This document shows positions 50,639 through 58,636 of a stretch of 64,000 bases of DNA, piece after piece. The stretch spans positions 186,001-250,000 of the forward strand of contig OY282353.1 in assembly GCA_958295465.1 (NCBI GenBank), written 5' to 3'. Positions within the stretch are counted from its first letter, which is position 1. Every line of letters begins with the position of its first letter. A program made the translations under genes and the position numbers. The DNA comes from an uncultured Gammaproteobacteria bacterium (GTDB lineage: Bacteria > Pseudomonadota > Gammaproteobacteria > HK1). The notes below the pieces were generated by a model. That model had not been told where the DNA came from and ran no database searches. It saw only the letters and a list, made by a program, of their open reading frames with translations.

Positions 50639-51605
50639 TCATCGCGGCGCCTCCGCCCGCGCGAGCAGCTCGCGCAGATTGTACGTCACGCTCACCGCGT
50701 CGAAATCCGGCTCCGCTCGAAACGGCCGGCGGAGGTAGTGCGGGCCGCTCACGTAGCCGTCCCGGACGCGGACGATCGCGAGAATGAAGGCGTCGGGCTT
50801 GTTCAGCGCGGTGCGGATCTCCTGGTGGGTGACGGTCACCGTGTCCGCGTCGCCGGTGCGTCCCTTGACCTCGATGAAGCGCAGGCGACCGGTTCTCCCG
50901 TCGCGGCTCTCGACATCGTAGCCCACCTTGGCGGCGCTCACGTCGCGGGGCTCGTGGCCGAGCGCCCGCTCCGCGGCCATCACCGCCTCCATGGCCAGCC
51001 GCTCGACCTCGACCCGTCCTTCGGGTGTCGTCTCGCGGACTTCGAGCCGTGTCCTCTCGGGGATGGCGAGTCGCCGCAGCAGGCCGCTCGGGACCACGAG
51101 CGCGCGGCCCCGGACGACCGGAGGCAGCGGCGCGAGGTCGCGTTCCCGGGCCAGCTCCGTGCGCCGGCGCGCTAGACGATCCGCCAAGGCGTCCGCCCGC
51201 GCCCCGGGATGTGCCGTCTCCCCGGGATACGCCGTCGCCCCAGGATGTGCCGTCTCCCCGGGATGCACCGTCCCCACGGGATGCGCCGCCGCCCCAGGAT
51301 GTGCCGTTGCCCCGGGATGTGTCGTCTCCCCGGAACGCGCGATCTCCCCGGTGCACGCCGTCCCGGAACCGGCCCTCGAAGCGGTCCGGGTCGAGCAGGG
51401 CCATGAAGAGCTGGAAGTCTTCCTCCTTGCCGTTGTGCGGGGTCGCGGTCATGAGCAGGAAGTGGCGGCAGCGGGCGCCGAGAAGCCGGCCCAGCCGATA
51501 ACGTTTCGTGTATCGGACCTCCGTGCCGAAGAAGCTCGCGGCCATGCGGTGCGCTTCGTCGCATACCACCAGATCCCATTCCTTCGCCGCTTCGTTGCCG
51601 GCCTC
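50639..51605 (-). pseudogene. SNF2-type helicase with DUF3883, internally deleted
   Basis: Two pieces of one helicase family remain. Bases about 51383-51605 encode motifs II and III ([53 protein letters not shown]). Bases 50639-51180 encode the C-terminal DUF3883 domain ([20 protein letters not shown], then [20 protein letters not shown]). They lie in different frames and are joined by an 18-bp tandem repeat. The helicase core C-terminal lobe and the N-terminus are gone. DUF3883 helicases occur beside DUF1156/DUF499 genes in defence loci, to my knowledge. Confidence 0.8.
51196..51372. repeat. 18-bp minisatellite within the broken helicase
   Basis: About nine tandem units of the type GTGCCGTCTCCCCGGGAT occupy this interval. 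On the minus strand each gives a six-residue RGDGTS-like repeat. The array sits exactly at the junction between helicase motif III and the DUF3883 domain, so it formed at or after the deletion. Confidence 0.9.
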
Positions 51606-51615
51606 GACGGCGAAC

Positions 51616-51786
51616 CTGCCGCTGGAGTTCGGCAAGCTGGAGGCGCACGGATGCTTCGTGGGCTCGCACGCGGTGGTGGTGCTCTCGGACCGGGACGACA
51701 TGAGGGCGGTGTCCCTCAACCTCATGCGTTTCTTCGAGGACGAGAGCTGCGGCCAGCGCACCCCGTGCCGGGTGGACACGGAGGCC
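51616..51786 (+). pseudogene. NuoF/FdsB-like (formate dehydrogenase beta) C-terminal fragment
   Basis: Plus-strand codons read [40 protein letters not shown] and [19 protein letters not shown]. This is the conserved FeS region of NuoF-type flavoprotein subunits, in particular the FdsB/FdhB beta subunit. The usual CGxCxPCR motif reads CGQRTPCR, so one Cys ligand is lost. Only about 57 codons remain, wedged between a toxin fragment and a helicase fragment. Confidence 0.75.
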
Positions 51787-51878
51787 GCGCCGATCCGTGA
51801 CACCGTGCGAACTTCGAATCCTCCGGGAAAGTATCTGCCAAGCTGCCTTGGAATGGACTCGCCAAGCAACAACTTCAT
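51780..51878 (-). pseudogene. DUF5615 PIN-like toxin, N-terminal fragment
   Basis: The frame starts [20 protein letters not shown] then [10 protein letters not shown], matching the N-terminus of DUF5615 PIN-like toxins that pair with DUF433 antitoxins. It is cut after about 32 residues by the NuoF-like fragment. The first catalytic Asp, in the usual LLLDES motif, reads Gly here. Confidence 0.7.
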
Positions 51879-51881
51879 GTT

Positions 51882-52086
51882 GCGCGCCGGCAAGCGTCTC
51901 GCTCGCTTGCTCGAGCAGACCGATCGCCTGGGCATGGGAGACGGTGGGGTAGCCGTCCAGGAAATCGGCATGCCGATCCTCGGCCTCCGGATGGTCGAAC
52001 AGGATGCGGATCGGCACTCGCGTACCGGCGAATACCGGCGTGCCGCCCGGTACGTCGGGGTTGCGGTTGATGATCGTGTCCGTCAT
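51882..52086 (-). CDS. DUF433 family antitoxin
   Basis: The product of about 68 codons ([60 protein letters not shown]) is a DUF433 antitoxin, a small winged-helix-type DNA-binding protein. It lies immediately upstream of the DUF5615 toxin fragment, as in intact pairs. No stop codon occurs at the usual place, so the frame runs on into the toxin remnant, which suggests a frameshift near its end. Its toxin is dead. Confidence 0.75.
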
Positions 52087-52163
52087 GTGCCTTGCCACGC
52101 TCTTGCTCGCCGCAACGACGTACCTTGAAAGGGTCGATACGGCAATGCCGTCCGCCGGAGCCG

Positions 52164-53081
52164 CTACCAGGGCGCGATCACCGGCTCTCCCGCGATCTGG
52201 ATGCGATGCATCACGCGGCGTCGCGACGGATCGATCGGCGTGCGGTAGTGCATCGCACATCGGTTGTCCCACAGCACCGCATCCCCGTCGCGCCACACGT
52301 GCTCCCACGCGAATTCGGGTCTTGTGGCGTGCGCCCATAGCGCGTCGAGCAGCGCCTCGCTCTCGTTGTCCGGCAGGCCGACCACGTAGTTCGAGGGCCA
52401 TGCGCGCCGCCGCCCGAGGTAGAGCGCGCAGCGCCCGGTGTGCGGATGCACGCGCACGATCGGGTGGGTCGGACCTTCGACGTCTTCCGGCTTCTCCGGC
52501 AGCTTGACCCCGGGGCGTGGCACGCCGGCGCTGTTACGGCTGGAGTCGTGGACCTGGTGGCGGCCTTCGATCGCCCTCGTGAGCTCGGCTGGCAGCGTCT
52601 CGTAAGCAAGATACTGGTTGTTGAACGAGGTGTGGCCGCCGCCGCCGATCGGGACGTCGATGGCGCAGAGCAGGCTGCCGGCGGGCGGCACCTCGACGTA
52701 GGAGTTGTCGCTGTGCCACACCACCTCGTGGCTCCCGAGTCCTCCGTTGTCGAGGGTCGGATCGCCGTTCTCATCGAGGTTCGTGACCGCGAGGATTTCC
52801 GGATAGCCCTCCACCCGGTGCGGGTTGAACGCCGCGGCGTTCCGGTTGAAATACGAATGCGCTCCACTTCCCTGGGAGCCACCGAAGATGTCGGCGGTGC
52901 GCATGATGGCGTCGTCGCCAAGGTCCTGGCCGCGGAAGAGCAACACGAGATGTTCGTACCATGCATCACGCAGCGTTTGTGCGATCGCATCCGAAACAGG
53001 AAGCGCCAAGTCCAGGCCGTGGACCTCCGCGCCGAGCGCGGCGCCGGTCGGGACCACTTCGAGCGTATCCAGGGTATTCAT
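52164..53081 (-). CDS. TauD/TfdA-family Fe(II)/2-oxoglutarate dioxygenase
   Basis: This 305-aa alpha-ketoglutarate-dependent dioxygenase has the metal triad in VVWHSDNSYVEVPP (HxD) and NRCAMHYRTPID (distal His). A 2-oxoglutarate-binding Arg lies in SRRRVMHRIQIAG. The N-terminal ALGAEVHGLDL is typical of the family. Substrate is unknown. It follows the double ectoine-synthase-like gene by 81 bp on the same strand, so the two probably share a pathway; hydroxylation or cleavage of that enzyme's product is a guess. Confidence 0.88.
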   Translation of the reverse strand: MNTLDTLEVVPTGAALGAEVHGLDLALPVSDAIAQTLRDAWYEHLVLLFRGQDLGDDAIMRTADIFGGSQGSGAHSYFNRNAAAFNPHRVEGYPEILAVTNLDENGDPTLDNGGLGSHEVVWHSDNSYVEVPPAGSLLCAIDVPIGGGGHTSFNNQYLAYETLPAELTRAIEGRHQVHDSSRNSAGVPRPGVKLPEKPEDVEGPTHPIVRVHPHTGRCALYLGRRRAWPSNYVVGLPDNESEALLDALWAHATRPEFAWEHVWRDGDAVLWDNRCAMHYRTPIDPSRRRVMHRIQIAGEPVIAPW

Positions 53082-53162
53082 CGGCGACTCCCGGTGCGGC
53101 GCGGTGTGCGCACGAACATCGGAGGGAGTGGGTAGTGGATACGGAGGATATGAACTCCAACG

Positions 53163-54005
53163 CTATGCTTCCCCCGACCGCGACGGTCCCGGCGGGATCG
53201 GCCCGGTCGGCGGAAAGGCGCCATCTTCGTCATGGTGCTCCCGGCCGGTCAGCGGCGGGTTGAACACGCTGATGAGATGCACGTCGCCCACCGCTTCGAT
53301 CCGGTGGCGGTCGGCAGGGCCGACCAGGTAGAGCGCGCCGGGGCCGAGGTGGTGCGTCTCGCTGCTCGCGTGGTCCTTCAGCGCCACCGCGCCTTCCAGT
53401 ATCAGGTTCGCCTCCCAGTGGTGCTTGTACCAGAGCTCGACGGCGGCTCCGGCCTTCAGGCGCACGCCATGGAGGGAGAACCCCAGGTTGTCGGCAGCGC
53501 TCAGGTAGCGGGTGCTGGTGATCGCACCGCCGGCGAGTGAGAGCTCGTGTCCGGCGGCGCGTACGTCCTCGACCGTCTTCACGAACATGCGCGCCTTGCC
53601 GGGAGGAATCTCGCCCGTCGGCGGATAGGCGCCGTCCTCGTCGTGGGTTTCCCCGCCTTCTATCGGCGGGTTGAAGACGCTGATGATGCGCAGGCCCTCG
53701 TCATCGTCCCGTGTGATCCGATGCCTGTCGTTCGGACCGACGCAGTACAGGATGCCGGGCGCGAGGTCCCATCGCTCGCCGGTGCCGCGATCTTCGAGGA
53801 TGCCGCGGCCGGATCGGATGTAGTTCGCCTCCCAGTGGTGCTTGTACCAGAGGTCCGAGCTTCCGTGCCCATGCGCCCTCGCCTCCGAGACGCTGAACCC
53901 GACCCCGTCGGACTTGGTGAGCAGGCGCACCGCCGACGCCTTTCCATGCGAGATCGAGATGACCCGTCCCTCGGCCTCGAGCTGGTCCATGGTGCGAATG
54001 AGCAT
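53163..54005 (-). CDS. Tandem-duplicated ectoine-synthase-like double cupin
   Basis: The 280-aa protein is two EctC-like cupins in a row. Half 1 has VRLLTKSDGVGFSVSEARAH, DLWYKHHWEANYIRSGRG, LYCVGPNDRHRI and SVFNPPIEGGETHDEDGAYP. Half 2 repeats the layout with LGFSLHGVRL, ELWYKHHWEANLILEG, LYLVGPADRHRI and SVFNPPLTGREHHDEDGAFP. Ordinary EctC is a single cupin of about 130 aa that cyclises N-gamma-acetyl-diaminobutyrate to ectoine. No ectA, ectB or ectD is visible, so a different substrate is possible. Confidence 0.85.
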   Translation of the reverse strand: MLIRTMDQLEAEGRVISISHGKASAVRLLTKSDGVGFSVSEARAHGHGSSDLWYKHHWEANYIRSGRGILEDRGTGERWDLAPGILYCVGPNDRHRITRDDDEGLRIISVFNPPIEGGETHDEDGAYPPTGEIPPGKARMFVKTVEDVRAAGHELSLAGGAITSTRYLSAADNLGFSLHGVRLKAGAAVELWYKHHWEANLILEGAVALKDHASSETHHLGPGALYLVGPADRHRIEAVGDVHLISVFNPPLTGREHHDEDGAFPPTGPIPPGPSRSGEA

Positions 54006-54117
54006 GAATCACCCTCTCCGGAAATCCGGTGCATGTGCTGAAGGGGTACATGCTACCCCGTATTGCTCACCAGCCCCCGGTGTTGATGGATACGTAAAAG
54101 CGCGCGTATTTGGCGAA

Positions 54118-54483
54118 CTACTCGAACCTCGCTTCGGCCCTCGTGACGTTCAGGAGCTTTCCGGAAGAAATCCTCCGGGCGCGGCGGCGCTCGACGACGC
54201 CGAGCGCTGCGCGCGTCTCCGGACGGTCGAGGTGCGGATGACCGAGCAAGGCACGAATTCCCGCAAGACCGATCGGTTCCCGCCAGATGGGCCAATTCAG
54301 GGTGTGGGCGCCACCGGGTTCACGACCGCCGCCGAGGAGTGCGAGGCGTACCTTACCGAAGCGCTGCTCCGGAACCACGGTCAATACGGAGAGGCCGACC
54401 GCGGCGAGCCGGTTGGCGCCGTGCTGGGTGGTTTCCTTGGTTTTCGAGTCGGTTGGATCTCTCGCACGCAACGCATAGCGCAC
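54118..54483 (-). CDS. Conserved-looking small protein downstream of HicB
   Basis: The 121-codon frame starts at GTG 54483, 18 bp after the HicB stop. It has strongly GC-biased third positions, as expected of real coding sequence (VRYALRARDPTDSKTKETTQ, LSVLTVVPEQRFGKVRLALL, TLNWPIWREPIGLAGIRALL). It does not resemble HicA. I cannot assign a family. Confidence 0.5.
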   Translation of the reverse strand: MRYALRARDPTDSKTKETTQHGANRLAAVGLSVLTVVPEQRFGKVRLALLGGGREPGGAHTLNWPIWREPIGLAGIRALLGHPHLDRPETRAALGVVERRRARRISSGKLLNVTRAEARFE

Positions 54484-54501
54484 GTCTTCATGGGGATCCC
54501 A

Positions 54502-54807
54502 TCAGTGGGCGTGAGCTTCACCATGCGCCACCAGCGGGAATGGGACTCGGACCATACGCCTGTCCTCGACCGGCTCGGGGTCCGTATCCGGTTCGAAGCC
54601 GCAGTCCTTCAGAACCTGTTCCAGGGTGCCGCGGGCAAAACAGGATTCAATGAACAACTGCAACGCCTCGACGAGATTGGCGAGGGCGGCTTCCTCGCCG
54701 GGTCCCTGGCTGTACACGTCGAACGGCGGACAGAAGGACACGAAATGGCTTCCGTCCTGCCGCACTTCGGCGGGAACGGACAGTTCAATCCGGATTCTGT
54801 TCGTCAT
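54502..54807 (-). CDS. HicB-like antitoxin
   Basis: This 101-aa protein has the HicB partial RNase-H-like fold: IELSVPAEVRQDGSHFVSFC, PPFDVYSQGPGEEAALANLV, EALQLFIESCFARGTLEQVL. It lacks an obvious C-terminal DNA-binding helix-turn-helix. No hicA gene follows; the next gene is an unrelated small protein. It may be an orphan antitoxin. Confidence 0.8.
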   Translation of the reverse strand: MTNRIRIELSVPAEVRQDGSHFVSFCPPFDVYSQGPGEEAALANLVEALQLFIESCFARGTLEQVLKDCGFEPDTDPEPVEDRRMVRVPFPLVAHGEAHAH

Positions 54808-54924
54808 CCGTCGAATCCTCTCCGGCCCTCCTGAGGAGGAAAGATACTCCGCGCCGGTGCATGTGTCATCGGGCCGAAGTGCGCCCCCGACTGCGGACGC
54901 GGACGATCCCGGACCGGTGCTACA

Positions 54925-54993
54925 GGCTCCCTTCTCGTTGGATCACCCCCTCCCTTCAGGCTCATGTCTCGTTGGACAAGACTGTCACCGGAC
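54925..54993. repeat. Dispersed repeat, copy 2
   Basis: This is a near-identical counterpart of 41802-41864: CTTCTCGTTGGATCACCCCC then CTCCCTTCAGGCTCATGTCTC and GTTGGACAAGACTG. It lies in the 270-bp spacer before speE, which otherwise shows no gene. Its function is unknown. Confidence 0.8.
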
Positions 54994-55077
54994 CCTCGCT
55001 TCCCCGCACTGCTATCCTGCACGGCCCGTCCGGTGGACACGGTGGGTGTTCACCCGAACGCGGCGCGGAGCAGCGCG

Positions 55078-55908
55078 ATGACGAACGAGTGGTACTACGA
55101 GCAGTTCGAGAATCACACCCGGCTCGGGATGCGGGTCAGGCGCCGCCTCGTCACCGAGCAGAGCGAGTTCCAGAAGATCGAGCTGTTCGAGGCGGAGCGG
55201 TACGGGCGGGTGCTCGCGCTCGACGGGGTGTACCAGACGAGCGAGGCGGAGGAGTACTTCTACCACGAGATGCTCGTGCATCCGGCGATGACGAGCGCCC
55301 CGCGCATCCGCCGCGCGCTCGTCATCGGGGGCGGGGACGGCGGCACCGCCCGCGAAGTCCTGAAGCATCCCGAGGTCGAGCAGTGCGTGATGGTGGAGAT
55401 CGACGCCAGGGTCGTGGAGGCGTGCAAGGCGCACCTGCCCGCCATCGGCACCGCCTGGGACGATCCGCGGCTCGACCTGCGCATCGGCGACGGTATCGCG
55501 TTCGTGAAGGAGGCCGACACCGAGCCCTTCGACGTGATCTTCCTCGACGGGAGCGACCCGATCGGCCCGAGCACCGGCCTCTACGACGAGGCGTTTTACC
55601 GCGGATGCACGCGGGTGCTCGCGCCGCACGGCGTCTTCGCCCTGCAAAGCGAGTCGCCGTTCCTGATGCGCGGGATCTTCCTCCGGATCCAGGAAACGTT
55701 GCGCCGGGTGTTCGGGCGGGTGGATCCGTACTTCGGGCCGGCGCCGATCTACGGCTGCGGGATCTGGTCGTGGACCTGCGCGTCGCGGGGGATCGATCCG
55801 ACGGCGATCGTGGATGCCCGCGCCGAGCGTATCGAGACCCAATCGCGCTACTACAACCGTGACGTCCACCGCGGCGCCTTCGCGGTGCCGAACGATTTGC
55901 GCAGGTGA
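55078..55908 (+). CDS. speE: Spermidine synthase-like polyamine aminopropyltransferase
   Basis: The 276-aa SpeE-family protein transfers an aminopropyl group from decarboxylated S-adenosylmethionine to putrescine. It has YYEQFENHTRLGMRV, YQTSEAEEYFYHEMLVHPAM, the nucleotide motif VIGGGDGGTAREVL and the catalytic region VIFLDGSDPIGP. Length is standard. ATG 55078 has GGAG upstream; a longer frame begins upstream but is not protein-like. It appears monocistronic. Confidence 0.93.
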   Translation: MTNEWYYEQFENHTRLGMRVRRRLVTEQSEFQKIELFEAERYGRVLALDGVYQTSEAEEYFYHEMLVHPAMTSAPRIRRALVIGGGDGGTAREVLKHPEVEQCVMVEIDARVVEACKAHLPAIGTAWDDPRLDLRIGDGIAFVKEADTEPFDVIFLDGSDPIGPSTGLYDEAFYRGCTRVLAPHGVFALQSESPFLMRGIFLRIQETLRRVFGRVDPYFGPAPIYGCGIWSWTCASRGIDPTAIVDARAERIETQSRYYNRDVHRGAFAVPNDLRR

Positions 55909-56362
55909 TTCTCGGAGCGGAACTTGTGCGGCCGGCCCGTGATGGGGGCTTGCCCTCACCGTACGTCGTTGCATACCGGGCAACGCCGAGCCGCCTCCGC
56001 CGGCCGATCGCCGATCGGAGCACGTCCGTCCACCGCCCGACTTGCGAGGCGGGCTACACTCTCCGTCCGGCGCCGCGCGACTCGCGCCGCCGACTCACAG
56101 GAGGCTCCGAATCACGTGCTCCGGTGTCGCCGGCGCCAAGGGTTGGTTTCGATCCAGGGAACGGCGCATCCTGGGGCGGGCTCCGGCCCTCATGCAGGCG
56201 ATCGTATCCACCACAGGGGCGCACCGTTTCCGGACCCCCGTCCGCGGGACCCGTCTGTTTTCAGGGATGCCGGTGTCCAGGCGTCTGGTTCGGCGTTACC
56301 GGAACCAACGGCCGGTGGATCGTTCTTCGCCACCCTCTCGATATTTCACGGATATGGAGACC
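55909..56362. other. Spacer without recognisable gene
   Basis: About 450 bp between speE and the FAH-family gene. It contains only GC-rich sequence without supported coding or RNA structure. Confidence 0.5.
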
Positions 56363-57070
56363 ATGGAATACGTCATCGAACCCTTGGCGACGCCGAGTCT
56401 CGCGGTCGCCGGCGTCGGCAGCGCCGATGCCGGCGAAGGCGCACGCTTTCCGGTGCGCCGTATCTACTGCGCAGGGCGGAACTACGCCGCCCACGCTCGC
56501 GAGATGGGACACGACCCGGCCCGCGAACCCCCGTTCTTCTTCCAGAAGAATCCCGACGCCCTGCTGCCGAGCGGCTCGAAATTCCCCTATCCGGCAGCCT
56601 CCCGCGACGTGCACTTCGAGATCGAGCTGGCCTGCGCCCTCGGCAAGGGCGGCTCGAACATCTCCGCTGCGGACGCCCTCGATCACGTCTGGGGCTACGC
56701 GGTCGGGCTCGACATGACACGCCGGGACCTCCAGGGAGCGGCGAAGAAGCTCGGCCGCCCGTGGGAGGCCGGCAAGGCGTTCGAGCACTCCGCGCCGTGC
56801 ACGCCGGTGCATCCGGCCGGCGCGGTGGGGCATCCGGGAGAAGGCCGGATCTGGCTCGCGGTGAACGGCGAGGTCCGGCAGGAGGGGAACCTGAACGAGA
56901 TGATATGGACGGTGCCCGAGATCATCGAGCAGCTCTCCGCTCTGTTCACCCTGGCCCCCGGCGACCTGATCTTCACGGGAACACCGGCCGGGGTCGGGGC
57001 GATCGAGCGCGGCGACGTCATGACCGGCGGCGTCGAGGGCGTGGACGAAATCGAGATCGAGGTGGTGTGA
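56363..57070 (+). CDS. Fumarylacetoacetate hydrolase (FAH) family protein
   Basis: This 235-aa metal-dependent hydrolase/isomerase belongs to the FAH fold. It shows IYCAGRNYAAHAREMGHDPA, PPFFFQKNPDALLP, the metal ligands in VHFEIELACALG (E-x-E) and YAVGLDMTRRDLQ (Asp), and the C-terminal LIFTGTPAGVGAIERGD. FAH-family members hydrolyse C-C bonds in aromatic degradation, or act as acylpyruvases. ATG 56363 has GGAGA upstream; ATG 56354 is an alternative. The acyl-CoA dehydrogenase starts 4 bp downstream. Confidence 0.88.
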   Translation: MEYVIEPLATPSLAVAGVGSADAGEGARFPVRRIYCAGRNYAAHAREMGHDPAREPPFFFQKNPDALLPSGSKFPYPAASRDVHFEIELACALGKGGSNISAADALDHVWGYAVGLDMTRRDLQGAAKKLGRPWEAGKAFEHSAPCTPVHPAGAVGHPGEGRIWLAVNGEVRQEGNLNEMIWTVPEIIEQLSALFTLAPGDLIFTGTPAGVGAIERGDVMTGGVEGVDEIEIEVV

Positions 57071-57074
57071 GGCG

Positions 57075-58310
57075 TTGAACGGCAAGCTGGACAATGCGCC
57101 GCAGTTCGAGCTGACGGCCGGGCAGCAGGCGCTGAAGGACCGCGCCCGCGAACTCGCGCGCGAGGTCATCGAGCCGCGCGCGGCCGAGGTGGATCGCACC
57201 GAGCAGTATCCGTGGGACAACGTCGAGGCGCTGCGCGACGCCGGCTTCATGGGCATGACCATCCCCCGGAGCTACGGCGGCGAGGGGCGAAGCTTCCTCG
57301 ACGCGGCACTGGTCATCGACGAGATGGCGCAGGCGTGCGGCGTCACCGGCCGGATCGTGGTCGAGGCGAACATGGGTGCGATCTCGGCCCTCATGCACTA
57401 CGGGACGGAGGCGCAGAAGCGCCTCGGAGCGGAGATGGTGCTCTCCGGCGACAAGCCCGCGATCTGCATCACCGAGCCCGGAGCGGGGAGCGCGGCCGGG
57501 GAGATGACCACCCGCGCCGACAGGCGCGGCGGCGGCTACGTCGTCAACGGCGCGAAGCACTGGATCACCGGCGGCGGCGTCTCGCGCCTGCACCTGGTGT
57601 TCGCGCGGGTGTTCGACGAGCAGGGCGCCGAGCAGGGGATCGGCGGCTTCATCGCGGTCCGCGGCGAAACCAGGGGACTGGAGATCGGCGCGCGCGAGCC
57701 CGCGATGGGGCTGCGTGGCATCCCCGAGACCGAGATCCGGTTCGAGGACATGGAGGTCCCGGCCGAGCGCGTCCTCCTGCCCCCCGGCGGATTCCGGCGC
57801 GGGTTCGCGGAGCTGATGAACGCCTACAACTCCCAACGAGTCGGCGCAGCGACGGTGGCGCTGGGCATCGCGGACGGCGCCTGCCAGCGCGCTCTCGCAT
57901 ACGTCGGCGAGCGTGAGCAGTTCGGCCGTCCGCTGGCCGAATTCCAGGGGCTGCAATGGATGCTCGCGGACATGAGCATCCGGATCGCCGCGGCCCGGCT
58001 CATGATCCACAAGGCGGCGACCAGCGCCGCCCCCTTCCCGGACGTGACCCTGGCCGCCCAGGCCAAGATCTTCGCTTCCGAGATGGCGATCGCGGTGACC
58101 AACGATGCGCTCCAGTGCTTCGGGGCGCGGGGCTATTCGCGCAACCTGCCGCTGGAACGCATGGCGCGCGACGCCCGGATGTTCACCATCGGCGGCGGCA
58201 CCGCGCAAATCCTGCGCACGATGGTGGCCTCGCGCATCCTGGATCGCAAGCTGCCGCAGACGCGGGACGGGTTCAGCCGGATCGCGGCGAAGGCGGGTGG
58301 GCAGGAGTGA
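57075..58310 (+). CDS. Acyl-CoA dehydrogenase family protein lacking the usual catalytic Glu
   Basis: The 411-aa ACAD-fold flavoprotein has ITEPGAGSAAGEMTTRA, VVNGAKHWITGGG, FGRPLAEFQGLQWMLADM and CFGARGYSRNLPLERMARDA. The MCAD-position Glu (YEGT-like motif) reads IGGGTAQI. The isovaleryl-type position (LERV-like) reads NSQRVGAATVALG, with Gln. Both possible catalytic bases are therefore absent. An ACAD-fold 3-sulfinopropionyl-CoA desulfinase also carries Gln in place of Glu, so a non-dehydrogenase reaction is plausible. TTG start; next to the FAH-family gene. Confidence 0.88.
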   Translation: MNGKLDNAPQFELTAGQQALKDRARELAREVIEPRAAEVDRTEQYPWDNVEALRDAGFMGMTIPRSYGGEGRSFLDAALVIDEMAQACGVTGRIVVEANMGAISALMHYGTEAQKRLGAEMVLSGDKPAICITEPGAGSAAGEMTTRADRRGGGYVVNGAKHWITGGGVSRLHLVFARVFDEQGAEQGIGGFIAVRGETRGLEIGAREPAMGLRGIPETEIRFEDMEVPAERVLLPPGGFRRGFAELMNAYNSQRVGAATVALGIADGACQRALAYVGEREQFGRPLAEFQGLQWMLADMSIRIAAARLMIHKAATSAAPFPDVTLAAQAKIFASEMAIAVTNDALQCFGARGYSRNLPLERMARDARMFTIGGGTAQILRTMVASRILDRKLPQTRDGFSRIAAKAGGQE

Positions 58311-58636
58311 CAAGCGGACGACCACGCGGGATCGGGTGTTCCCGGGTTCCGAGGCCCCGCGGCGATTCCCGCCAGGCCCGAAAGCGTCCGGTGAATCACC
58401 ACGACCGGACGCTGCGACGGGAGGGATGGCCGTGAACGCCCGAGATCCGCATCGTACAACTCACGATGGCATCGGCAATGTCCATCCGGCCGTCTCAGGG
58501 CTTGCGCATCCTCTTCGCCCCCCTCGACATGCGCCTCCCGTTCAGTGCCCTGCCGACCCAGTCCGCAGCTCCATCCCCCTCTGCCTCCAGGTCCACCCTC
58601 GCACCCTCAGCCCATTCTCCATATTGGAAAAAAACC
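58311..58636. other. Spacer without recognisable gene
   Basis: About 325 bp between the dehydrogenase-like gene and the hydrolase. It ends in an AT-rich leader (CCATATTGGAAAAAAACC) directly before the hydrolase ATG, which may include promoter elements. I see no gene. Confidence 0.45.

Noticed and set aside
49286..51175. 629-codon plus-strand frame over the DUF1703 gene
   Set aside because: Low-complexity Val/Gln/Arg-rich sequence opposite an intact AAA/DUF1703 gene; an antisense artefact.
51196..51372. CRISPR-like or operator array
   Set aside because: Units of 18 bp are directly adjacent and in frame with a helicase remnant, which makes it a minisatellite.
53163..54005. Naming the double cupin ectC
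   Set aside because: Duplication and the lack of ectA and ectB make the ectoine reaction unproven, so no symbol was given.
54118..54483. HicA toxin partner of the HicB antitoxin
   Set aside because: Although correctly placed, the protein lacks the short HicA dsRBD fold and its LGF...GS(H)H motifs, and is too long.
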